Assembly: GCA_002424705.1 (NCBI GenBank)
Contig: DIKW01000088.1
Coordinates: 1-9,883 of the forward strand
Length of the DNA stretch: 9,883 nucleotides
Reading direction: 5' to 3'
From: Geobacter sp. UBA5608
Lineage (GTDB): Bacteria > Desulfobacterota > Desulfuromonadia > Geobacterales > Pseudopelobacteraceae
The notes beneath the pieces were generated by a model, which saw only the letters and a list, made by a program, of their open reading frames with translations, had not been told where the DNA came from and made no database searches. Numbering within the stretch: position 1 is the first letter of the stretch; each line of letters starts with the position of its first letter. Below, piece by piece: positions 1 to 5,907 of the stretch. The translations under genes and the position numbers were made by a program.

Positions 1-587
1 TAGGTCAGCACCTGGCCGGCAGTCTCATGCACCCCGCGTGCGGCACGGCTGTCCTCCAGGTCGCTGCCAGAGTACACCTGATCCATCACTGTAGCCTCGA
101 GTTGATAGGGAGATCCACGCCGTTCGATCCGTTTGGCCACCGCATAGGTGCGGGCGATCACTGCCTGGGCCTTGACCGACTCCATCGGCCAGGTTGAAGA
201 TATCTCGCTGTTGATCACCCCCACCAGATACTCCTCCAACGGCAGTTCATTGATCACCAGCAGGACGCCGTTTGAGGCCGAAAGCTCCAGTACGCCGCGA
301 TAGGACTTGGTGTTGACCTTGATCGGTCCGGCTGCTGTGATCCGCAACCGGCGGTATCCGGTCCCGTCCAGCATGATCTGGCCGTGCCCGACACTCACCG
401 TGGCCGCAGGGGGCAACACCACCGCAGTACCGGTCTCACGCAAGGCCAGCATACCGTCACCCTGCAGGGTGACACTGTCCGCAGTACGGCTGATCGCCAC
501 CCGGATCAGGTCACGTTCCACTGCCGAGACCGGTGCAGAATAACTAAACGCCACCATGGCTATGATTAAAAAGAGGAACTTATTCAT
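1..587 (-). CDS. SpoIID/LytB-domain secreted protein, C-terminus cut by window edge
   Basis: The reading frame opens with ATG at 585-587 and stays open for 195 codons to the left edge, so the C-terminus is missing. Residues 1-22 look like a signal peptide: Lys3, a hydrophobic stretch, then a PVSA cleavage site. Residues 113-179 carry the SpoIID signature: LPLEEYLVGVINSEI, then KAQAVIARTYAV, then DQVYSG. Glu128 sits where SpoIID proteins have their catalytic glutamate. SpoIID of Bacillus is a lytic transglycosylase acting on stripped peptidoglycan. Non-sporulating Gram-negatives carry homologues whose roles are mostly undefined, so cell-envelope or peptidoglycan work in the periplasm is an inference. 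No clear Shine-Dalgarno sequence precedes the ATG, but the signal peptide supports this start. The gene is divergent from the ABC ATPase operon. Confidence 0.88.
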   Translation of the reverse strand, partial: MNKFLFLIIAMVAFSYSAPVSAVERDLIRVAISRTADSVTLQGDGMLALRETGTAVVLPPAATVSVGHGQIMLDGTGYRRLRITAAGPIKVNTKSYRGVLELSASNGVLLVINELPLEEYLVGVINSEISSTWPMESVKAQAVIARTYAVAKRIERRGSPYQLEATVMDQVYSGSDLEDSRAARGVHETAGQVLT

Positions 588-606
588 GTGAGTAAAAAAC
601 CGTTAG

Positions 607-635
607 ATAGAACCATACTGCCGTCACTCTGTCAA
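607..635 (-). promoter_or_regulatory. Candidate sigma-70 promoter for the SpoIID-domain gene
   Basis: On the minus strand TTGACA (635-630, all six consensus bases) is followed after 17 bp by TTCTAT (612-607, three of six -10 bases). Transcription would begin near 600, about 13 nt before the ATG at 587. The -35 box and spacing are ideal but the -10 box is poor, so this is tentative. Confidence 0.4.
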
Positions 636-681
636 ACAGTTTCACCCCCCAAACAGCGCGTATACGATACAAGGACAGGAT

Positions 682-710
682 TTGACAGGTGCAGCCCACC
701 AAGGTACACT
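682..710 (+). promoter_or_regulatory. Candidate sigma-70 promoter for the ABC ATPase operon
   Basis: TTGACA (682-687) is followed after exactly 17 bp by TACACT (705-710), which has four of six -10 bases. The predicted first transcribed base is about 717, two bases before the ATG at 719. If this promoter is used, the first gene's mRNA is leaderless or nearly so. A weaker upstream alternative, TTTCAC (640-645) with TACGAT (663-668), would give a normal leader. Confidence 0.5.
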
Positions 711-718
711 GCCGACCC

Positions 719-1678
719 ATGGCACTGCTCGAACTCAACGACCTGACCACCAGCATCAGCACCCCAACCGGAGTGGTACACGCCGTGCGGCAGATGACCC
801 TCTCTATCGAGCAGGGACAGACCGTGGCCCTGGTTGGCGAATCGGGCTCCGGCAAGAGTATGACCGCCCGCTCGATCATGGGCTTGCTGCCCCCCGGCGC
901 CGGCATCGTGTCCGGCTCGATCCGCCTTGAGGGCCGGGAACTGGTAGGATTGGCACCAGAAGCACTGCGTTCTCTGCGGGGCAGCCGGATGGCGATGGTC
1001 TTTCAGGAGCCGATGACGTCGCTGAATCCGGTGTTGCGGATCGCCGACCAACTGATGGAGCCGCTCGTGCTTCACCGGAGGCTTGACCGCACGGCAGCGA
1101 CGGATGAAGCGGCACAGTTGCTGCGCCTGGTGGGAATCAACGACCCGGAGCGACGGCTGCGTGACTACCCGCACCAGCTCTCAGGCGGACAGCGGCAGCG
1201 GGTGATGATTGCCATGGCACTGGCCTGCAGACCGGCACTGCTGATCGCCGATGAACCGACCACCGCCCTGGATGTGACCATCCAGGTACAGATCCTGGAG
1301 CTGATCGACCGCTTGCAGCGTGAACAGGGCTTGGCACTGCTGCTGATCACCCATGACCTGGGGATTGTGGCCCAACGTGCCGATCAGGTGCATGTGATGT
1401 ATGCCGGCCGAATCGTCGAGTCGGCACCAACCAAAGCACTGCTGGATAACCCGGCCCACCCCTACACCAGTGGTCTGCTGGCCTCACTGCCGGAACACGC
1501 CGTTCCCGGCGCACCGCTTACCACCATCCCCGGCCAGCCGCCGGACCTCACCCTGGAGCTGGCCGGCTGCCCATTTCGTGAACGCTGTCCAGACGCCTTT
1601 GCCCCCTGTGCCGCGGCCATGCCTGCCCAGCGGGAGCTTACAACCGGCCATCAGGTCCGCTGCTGGAAATATCTATGA
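719..1678 (+). CDS. oppD: Peptide/nickel-type ABC transporter ATPase, OppD/DppD family
   Basis: This 319-aa cytoplasmic ATPase belongs to the class that, paired with an OppF/DppF subunit, powers uptake of oligopeptides, dipeptides or nickel through an inner-membrane permease. The motifs are all intact: Walker A GESGSGKS (40-47), Q-loop Gln96, signature LSGGQ (154-158), Walker B ALLIADEP (173-180) with catalytic Glu179, and H-loop His212. The C-terminal oligopeptide-transporter extension holds four cysteines, Cys284, Cys290, Cys297 and Cys315. This is the pattern linked to a [4Fe-4S] cluster in some family members. The ATG at 719 gives the usual N-terminus. A GTG at 689 preceded by AGGA would add ten residues that fit no family pattern and would lie inside the best promoter. 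No permease or binding-protein gene is adjacent, and sequence alone does not give the substrate. Confidence 0.93.
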   Translation: MALLELNDLTTSISTPTGVVHAVRQMTLSIEQGQTVALVGESGSGKSMTARSIMGLLPPGAGIVSGSIRLEGRELVGLAPEALRSLRGSRMAMVFQEPMTSLNPVLRIADQLMEPLVLHRRLDRTAATDEAAQLLRLVGINDPERRLRDYPHQLSGGQRQRVMIAMALACRPALLIADEPTTALDVTIQVQILELIDRLQREQGLALLLITHDLGIVAQRADQVHVMYAGRIVESAPTKALLDNPAHPYTSGLLASLPEHAVPGAPLTTIPGQPPDLTLELAGCPFRERCPDAFAPCAAAMPAQRELTTGHQVRCWKYL

Positions 1679-2661
1679 CCGATCCGATCCTGGAAGCAGT
1701 AGCCGTCTCGAAAAGTTTTACCCTGCGTGACGACGGCCCCCGCAGCGGCCCGAAACGGGTACTGAAGGCCGTGGACCAGGTCAGCCTGTCACTGGCCCCG
1801 GGCGAGACCCTGGGGATCGCCGGAGAATCGGGCTGCGGCAAATCTACCCTGGCCAAACTGCTGACCGGCCTGCTACCCCCCGACAGCGGCACGATCCGTT
1901 TTACGGGCACCGATCTGCAGCAGCTGCAACAAGAGCAGCAGCGCCGGTTTCGCCGGTCGGTGCAGATGATCTTCCAGGATCCGTTTTCATCGCTCAATCC
2001 ACGCCTACGGATCGGCGACGCCATCGCCGAACCGTTGCTGATCCACGGTCTGGCAAACCGTGCTGACTGCCGGTCGATGACAACGGCGCTGATGGAACAG
2101 GTCGGACTCTCTCCTGAGCTGCACGACCGCTTTCCCCATGAATTTTCCGGCGGCCAGCGCCAGCGGATCGGTATCGCCCGGGCCCTGGCACCACAACCGG
2201 CCGTCCTCGTGGCCGACGAACCGGTCTCCTCGCTGGATATCTCGATCCAGGCCCAGATCATCAATCTGCTGCTGGAACTGAAGCACCACCAGGGGTTGAC
2301 CATGGTGGTCATCAGCCACGACCTGGCGGTGCTGCGCCACATGAGCGACCGGATCGCGGTCATGTATCTGGGGGCCTTGGTGGAACTGGCCCCAGCCGGT
2401 GAGCTGTTCAGACGGTATCGCCACCCCTACACCGAGGCATTGCTGGCGGCCATCCCCCGGCTGCACCCAAGCGATCAGCATCCGCCAATCAGGCTGCAGC
2501 AGGGACCGGCCGCACCAAGCGGCCGGTCATCCGGCTGCCGGTTTCATCCCCGCTGTCCCTATGCCCAGGAGATCTGTCGCCAACAGGCGCCATCTCTACA
2601 GGAACAGACACCTGGCCATGCTGCCGCCTGTCACCGCAGCAGCGAACTGTACAAAACTTAA
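1675..2661 (+). CDS. oppF: Peptide/nickel-type ABC transporter ATPase, OppF/DppF family
   Basis: This 328-aa protein is the second ATPase of the pair and should form a heterodimer with the product of the gene upstream. Its ATG overlaps the previous stop (ATGA, 4 bp), which suggests translational coupling. Motifs are Walker A GESGCGKST (50-58), Q-loop Gln101, signature FSGGQ (157-161), Walker B AVLVADEP (176-183) with catalytic Glu182, and H-loop His215. Both subunits look catalytically competent. The C-terminal extension has Cys288, Cys294, Cys301 and Cys319 in nearly the same spacing as its partner. The family usually lies at the end of a five-gene opp/dpp operon (binding protein, two permeases, two ATPases), but here only the ATPases are present. 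The name is by family; dppF would fit equally well. Confidence 0.93.
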   Translation: MTDPILEAVAVSKSFTLRDDGPRSGPKRVLKAVDQVSLSLAPGETLGIAGESGCGKSTLAKLLTGLLPPDSGTIRFTGTDLQQLQQEQQRRFRRSVQMIFQDPFSSLNPRLRIGDAIAEPLLIHGLANRADCRSMTTALMEQVGLSPELHDRFPHEFSGGQRQRIGIARALAPQPAVLVADEPVSSLDISIQAQIINLLLELKHHQGLTMVVISHDLAVLRHMSDRIAVMYLGALVELAPAGELFRRYRHPYTEALLAAIPRLHPSDQHPPIRLQQGPAAPSGRSSGCRFHPRCPYAQEICRQQAPSLQEQTPGHAAACHRSSELYKT

Positions 2662-2683
2662 TCAATTCCCATCTAACCATGGA

Positions 2684-2712
2684 TTGACAAAGAAACTATT
2701 GCTATATATAGT
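2684..2712 (+). promoter_or_regulatory. Strong sigma-70 promoter of the ArsR-family gene
   Basis: TTGACA (2684-2689, all six bases) is separated by 17 bp from TATAGT (2707-2712, five of six). This is the best promoter in the window. Transcription should start near 2719, leaving a leader of about 26 nt before the ATG at 2745. It begins 22 bp after the upstream ATPase stop codon, so the regulator probably has its own transcript. Confidence 0.75.
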
Positions 2713-2714
2713 TT
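2693..2714 (+). promoter_or_regulatory. Inverted-repeat operator candidate in the arsR-like promoter
   Basis: AAACTAT (2693-2699) and ATAGTTT (2708-2714) are perfect reverse complements separated by 8 bp. The right arm covers most of the -10 box and the left arm lies in the spacer. A dimeric repressor bound here would block RNA polymerase. Autorepression through such a site is typical for ArsR/SmtB proteins, so the gene product at 2745-3029 is the natural candidate ligand. This is inferred from position and symmetry. Confidence 0.55.
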
Positions 2715-2744
2715 TCCAAATTTCATACGGCGAGTGACCTGACC

Positions 2745-3029
2745 ATGGCGGATTTTGACAAGACGAGAAGCTTCAACAACGAGGCAGAGATCCTGAAGGT
2801 ACTGGGCCATCCGATCCGTCTGAAGATCGTGGCCGGCCTGTGTACCAACGAGTGCAACGTCAAACATATCTGGGAGTGTCTCAACCTGCCCCAGGCAACC
2901 GTTTCCCAGCATCTGGCCCTGCTGAAGAACAAGGGGATCATCGAGGGCAAGCGGGATGGTGTCGAGGTGCACTACAGCGTGATCCATCCCCTGGCCCGCA
3001 AGCTGATCTCCTCGCTGCTGTCAGCCTGA
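2745..3029 (+). CDS. ArsR/SmtB-family winged-helix transcriptional regulator
   Basis: This 94-aa protein has the length and layout of ArsR/SmtB repressors. A first helical segment ends in LGHPIRLKIVAGL (20-32). A helix-turn-helix follows, with recognition segment PQATVSQHLALLKNKG (49-64), and then a beta wing (about 66-80, GKRDGVEVHYSV). Cys33, Cys37 and Cys45 lie around the third helix. The classical E. coli ArsR arsenite site is a tighter LCVCDLC cluster, so the inducer here cannot be named. It could be a metal or metalloid, a reactive sulfur species, or an unrelated signal. The family typically represses its own operon and releases DNA on ligand binding. No target gene follows on the same strand, so it either controls itself and distant genes or is a solitary regulator. 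Its stop codon abuts the bioC stop codon. Confidence 0.9.
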   Translation: MADFDKTRSFNNEAEILKVLGHPIRLKIVAGLCTNECNVKHIWECLNLPQATVSQHLALLKNKGIIEGKRDGVEVHYSVIHPLARKLISSLLSA

Positions 3030-3036
3030 TCAGCTT
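3000..3036. terminator. Hairpin across the convergent arsR-like/bioC junction
   Basis: AAGCTGATC (3000-3008) pairs perfectly with GATCAGCTT (3028-3036). Inside it GCTG (3014-3017) pairs with CAGC (3022-3025) around a CTGT loop. The structure contains both stop codons. It could act as a two-way terminator or 3'-end stabiliser, but neither strand has a U-tract after it, so intrinsic termination is uncertain. Confidence 0.4.
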
Positions 3037-3845
3037 CTCCCCACACCGTAGATAACCTGATAGCTGGCCGGCACCCCCAGGTCGGTGCCATACCGTTCAC
3101 GGTAGACGGTTGCCATGTCGTGCAGCACCCGGCGCCATCCCAGCCCGCCCCCGCGCTGGGGACGGGTCGTGCCGGCGCCGATCCGCTTGATGGCCTGCAG
3201 CAGCTGCGGCAGATCGGGGTACCAGACCAGCTCCTGCTGCGTTATGACCTCCACGGCAACGAACCCCTGCTGTTCCAGACTCTGCCTGACCTGATCCACC
3301 GTATGGAAACGGTGGGTGCCATCCCCCCCCTGCTGGACTGGCCTATTGTTTCGCTGTAACGCCTCACGCCAGGAACGGTGCAGTTCACGCAGGGTTCCGT
3401 CGCCAAACAAGGCAAAACAAAACAGCCCACCCGGTTCCAGCACCCGCCGCACCTCACCGAAGCAGGTAGCACACTGTTCCAGCCACTGAAAGGTGGATGT
3501 CGAGACCACCAGATCGAAACTGTTGTCCTTGGCGGGCAGCCGTTCGGCATCGCCCTGCAGCAGCTCGGCGCGTGTGCCAAGCCGTTCGGCGGCCTGCTGC
3601 AACATATTGGAAGCAAGATCGAGACCGGTTAAGCCGGCCTGAGGATACTGCTGTGCCAGGCGCTGCAGCAGGTGGCCGGTACCACAACCGATATCCAACA
3701 CCCGCTGCGGGCTATTCGGCAGCTCCGCAGACAGACGGTCCAGCAAACGCTGAACCACCCGTTGCTGCACCGGGGTATGCTGGTCGTACTGACCGGCGCC
3801 GCGATGAAAGGAGCGCTCGACCCGTCCGCGATCAATGCCGTGCAT
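3030..3845 (-). CDS. bioC: Malonyl-ACP O-methyltransferase BioC
   Basis: BioC uses S-adenosylmethionine to methylate the free carboxyl of malonyl-ACP, which lets the fatty-acid enzymes build a pimeloyl chain for biotin. The 271-aa product has a BioC-like N-terminus with SFHRGAGQYDQH (12-23), the SAM-binding motif VLDIGCGTG (49-57), an acidic loop GDAERLP (98-104), and the STFQWLE segment (117-123) that corresponds to the family's substrate-side region. The ATG at 3843-3845 is preceded by a good GGAGG about 6 nt upstream. It lies inside the end of bioH (14-bp overlap), pointing to coupled translation. The frame continues upstream to 4007, but those 54 codons only shadow bioH. As the last gene of bioF-bioH-bioC, it ends directly against the arsR-like gene. 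Length and motifs are normal. Confidence 0.92.
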   Translation of the reverse strand: MHGIDRGRVERSFHRGAGQYDQHTPVQQRVVQRLLDRLSAELPNSPQRVLDIGCGTGHLLQRLAQQYPQAGLTGLDLASNMLQQAAERLGTRAELLQGDAERLPAKDNSFDLVVSTSTFQWLEQCATCFGEVRRVLEPGGLFCFALFGDGTLRELHRSWREALQRNNRPVQQGGDGTHRFHTVDQVRQSLEQQGFVAVEVITQQELVWYPDLPQLLQAIKRIGAGTTRPQRGGGLGWRRVLHDMATVYRERYGTDLGVPASYQVIYGVGRS

Positions 3846-4656
3846 CGAGCCCCTCCACAAACTGGCGCAGATCATGGTTGAATTGATCCGGTCGGCTGAG
3901 AAACGGGGCATGGCCGCAGCCATGATACAGCAGACGGCGGCTGGCGGGCATCTGTTCAGCCAGCCAGGCTGAGGCCTGGGGCAGGCAGATTGGATCCTGG
4001 TCTCCATGCACCAACAGCGCCGGACAACTGACGGATACTGCCTCGTGCAGCATCTCGGCCGTCATCAACGCCTCAAGGCCATCTAGAGCTGCTTCGACTG
4101 AGGGTACTGGCACGTCGGCCAGGATGGCGTTCACCGCTGCTGCCAACTGCTGATCGTTCAACTCACCTGCCACAAACAGCTGGCGCTGAAAACCATCCAG
4201 TGCGCGCTCCAGGTTACGACGAACTTTAAGCCGCATCCCCTCGGCCTCCTTGGGGGGCAGGCCGAAAGGAAAGTGCGGTGCCGCAGTAAACCGCGGAGTA
4301 GCCCCCACCAGAACCATACCGGCCAGGCGTGACGCAACCCTTGCGTAGACCTTAAGCAGCACCTGTGCCCCCAAGGACCAGCCCACCAGCACCACATGCT
4401 GCAGATCCAGGGTCTCCATCAGATCGACCAGATCGGCGCCATAGCCGGCAAAACCCTGCATGCCGCCAGCCGGCACCGTCGAATATCCATGACCGCGCAG
4501 ATCAACGATCACCACCCGGTACTGGTCAGCCAGAGCCTGCTGCTGCTGCCAGACCTGACCCGACATGCACCAGCCGTGGATGAACAGCAGCGGCCGACCG
4601 CTGCCCAGCTGCTGATACGAGAGACGTCCGCCTGCCTTTGTCTCCAGAAACAACAT
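3832..4656 (-). CDS. bioH: Pimeloyl-ACP methyl ester carboxylesterase BioH
   Basis: BioH hydrolyses the methyl ester of pimeloyl-ACP, ending chain growth and freeing pimeloyl-ACP for BioF. The 274-aa product is an alpha/beta hydrolase. It shows the oxyanion-hole motif HGW (27-29), DLRGHGYS (52-59), the nucleophile elbow GWSLG with Ser94 (92-96), an acidic residue in HGDQDPI (Asp221 most likely), and the catalytic histidine in GHAPF (His249). This triad and the lid-region length fit BioH. Its position between bioF and bioC supports that over a generic hydrolase. The ATG shares a base with the bioF stop (TAATG, 1-bp overlap), with a G-rich Shine-Dalgarno-like stretch just upstream, so translation is probably coupled. 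Confidence 0.9.
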   Translation of the reverse strand: MLFLETKAGGRLSYQQLGSGRPLLFIHGWCMSGQVWQQQQALADQYRVVIVDLRGHGYSTVPAGGMQGFAGYGADLVDLMETLDLQHVVLVGWSLGAQVLLKVYARVASRLAGMVLVGATPRFTAAPHFPFGLPPKEAEGMRLKVRRNLERALDGFQRQLFVAGELNDQQLAAAVNAILADVPVPSVEAALDGLEALMTAEMLHEAVSVSCPALLVHGDQDPICLPQASAWLAEQMPASRRLLYHGCGHAPFLSRPDQFNHDLRQFVEGLDARH

Positions 4657-5831
4657 TACACCACCCCCAATTGGTGCCCAACCTGGCCGATGGCAGCCGC
4701 GGCTGACCTCAGCTCATCCTGGCTATGGCTGGCCATGATGGTGCAGCGCAGCCGGCTGGTGCCATGGGGCACGGTGGGGGGACGAATCCCCTGCACAAAA
4801 AAGCCCTGCTCCAACAAACGGGTTGAAAAGTCCATGGTGGTGGCCGGGTCCCCCACCAGCACCGGAACGATCGGCGTGCTGCCGTCCGGCACAGTGAAGC
4901 CGGCCTGCTGCAACAGGCTGCGGAACAGGGTCACGTTGTCCGCCAACTGCTGCCGCAAGCGGTCGCCCTCGGCTGATCGCACCAGATCGATGGCGGCCCG
5001 CGAGGCGGCCAGAACCGCCGGAGGCAGCGAGGTTGAAAAGATCAGACTGCGGGAGCGGTTGATCAGGTAGTCACGCAGCAGTGATGAACAGGCCACATAG
5101 GCGCCAAAACTGCCCAAGGCCTTGCCGAAGGTGCCCATCTGCAGGTGAATCCCGTCTTGAACACCTGCCTGGGCGGCACTGCCGCGCCCTTCGGGCCCCA
5201 AAACCCCGCCGCCGTGGGCGTCATCCACCATTAGCAGAGCATCGTGCTCTCGGGCCAGGACAGACAATTCCCGCAGCGGAGCAAGGTCGCCATCCATGCT
5301 GAAGACGCCATCACTGACGATCAGACGCAGACCATTGGTTTGGTGCTGCCCCAGCAACCTGGCCAGATCAGCGGTGTCATTGTGCGCATAGCGCACCAGT
5401 CTGGCCCCTGACAGGAGCGCCCCGTCGATGATGCTGGCATGGTTGAGCCGGTCGGAGAAGATAATATCACCGCGTCCCGCCAGGGCGGCAATGATGCCGG
5501 TGTTGGCGGCATAGCCGCTGTTAAAAACCAGGGCCGTATCGGTCCCCTTCCAGGCGGCCACAGCGGCCTCCAGTTCGTCATGCAGGGCCAGACTGCCCGA
5601 TACCAGCCGCGAGGCACCACTGGAGCTGCCATATCGAACGGCGGCCTCGGCTGCTGCCTGCTTCAACGCAAGCCGGTCCGCCAGCCCCAGGTAGTTGTTG
5701 GAACAGAGCAGCAGACAATCACGCCCCTCCACCACAACGCGGGGACCGACGCCCGCGATCTGCCGCAGAGAGCGCAGCAACCCCTTGTCTCGAATCTCAT
5801 CCAGTCTCTCTTGAATCACCGTAACCGGCAT
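4656..5831 (-). CDS. bioF: 8-amino-7-oxononanoate synthase BioF
   Basis: BioF is a pyridoxal-phosphate enzyme that condenses pimeloyl-ACP (or -CoA) with L-alanine, releasing CO2, to give 8-amino-7-oxononanoate. With the ATG at 5829-5831 the product has 391 aa, normal for the family. Visible landmarks are CSNNYLGLA (43-51), [15 protein letters not shown] residues near 69-80, [11 protein letters not shown] with the cofactor-stacking His132, VDDAHG (202-207) with Asp203 and His206, and GTFGKALG (233-240) with the Schiff-base Lys237. A TTG at 5852 would add seven residues, but it falls inside the proposed BirA box. A G-rich Shine-Dalgarno-like stretch precedes the ATG. It is the first gene of the bioF-bioH-bioC operon. 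bioA, bioD and bioB are not in this window. Confidence 0.94.
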   Translation of the reverse strand: MPVTVIQERLDEIRDKGLLRSLRQIAGVGPRVVVEGRDCLLLCSNNYLGLADRLALKQAAAEAAVRYGSSSGASRLVSGSLALHDELEAAVAAWKGTDTALVFNSGYAANTGIIAALAGRGDIIFSDRLNHASIIDGALLSGARLVRYAHNDTADLARLLGQHQTNGLRLIVSDGVFSMDGDLAPLRELSVLAREHDALLMVDDAHGGGVLGPEGRGSAAQAGVQDGIHLQMGTFGKALGSFGAYVACSSLLRDYLINRSRSLIFSTSLPPAVLAASRAAIDLVRSAEGDRLRQQLADNVTLFRSLLQQAGFTVPDGSTPIVPVLVGDPATTMDFSTRLLEQGFFVQGIRPPTVPHGTSRLRCTIMASHSQDELRSAAAAIGQVGHQLGVV

Positions 5832-5863
5832 TGTTAACCCCCACCGCACCAAAAAGTTGACAA
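5831..5863 (-). promoter_or_regulatory. BirA (biotin repressor) operator candidate upstream of bioF
   Basis: On the plus strand TTGTTAACC (5831-5839) is followed after 15 bp by AGTTGACAA (5855-5863). The known BirA operator in many bacteria is an inverted repeat of the form TTGT(A/T)AACC, about 15 bp, GGTT(A/T)ACAA. The left half matches at all nine positions and the right half at seven of nine. The box sits immediately upstream of the bioF ATG, sharing its A, and covers the likely ribosome binding site. Biotinyl-AMP-loaded BirA would therefore repress bioF-bioH-bioC when biotin is plentiful. No clear -10/-35 pair could be placed around it. Confidence 0.75.
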
Positions 5864-5877
5864 GCTACTCCAACCAA

Positions 5878-5896
5878 AGGGGGCACAGCGCCCCCT
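5878..5896 (-). terminator. Possible terminator after the nucleotide-sugar operon
   Basis: AGGGGGC (5878-5884) and GCCCCCT (5890-5896) form a 7-bp GC-rich stem with a 5-nt loop, 11 bp past the manC stop codon. On the minus strand it is followed by TTGGTTGG, only partly U-rich, so termination may be weak. It separates manC from bioF, which lie in the same direction. Confidence 0.5.
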
Positions 5897-5907
5897 CTTT
5901 AGACCGA

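Noticed and set aside
689..718. GTG start at 689 for the OppD-type ATPase, with an AGGA upstream
   Set aside because: The added residues fit no family N-terminus and the codon lies within the best promoter. It is kept only as an alternative in the gene entry.
632..1174. Minus-strand 180-codon open frame opposite the start of the OppD-type gene
   Set aside because: It overlaps intact Walker A and Q-loop coding on the plus strand, so it is a shadow frame.
3846..4007. N-terminal extension of bioC up to 4007
   Set aside because: This stretch is fully used by bioH in another frame, and the BioC N-terminal motif begins right after the ATG at 3845, which has a good ribosome site.
4396..5070. Plus-strand 224-codon open frame crossing the bioH/bioF junction
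   Set aside because: It lies opposite two well-supported biotin genes and its translation resembles no protein family.
5832..5852. TTG start at 5852 for bioF
   Set aside because: It would place the start inside the BirA-like box and add seven residues before the normal BioF N-terminus.
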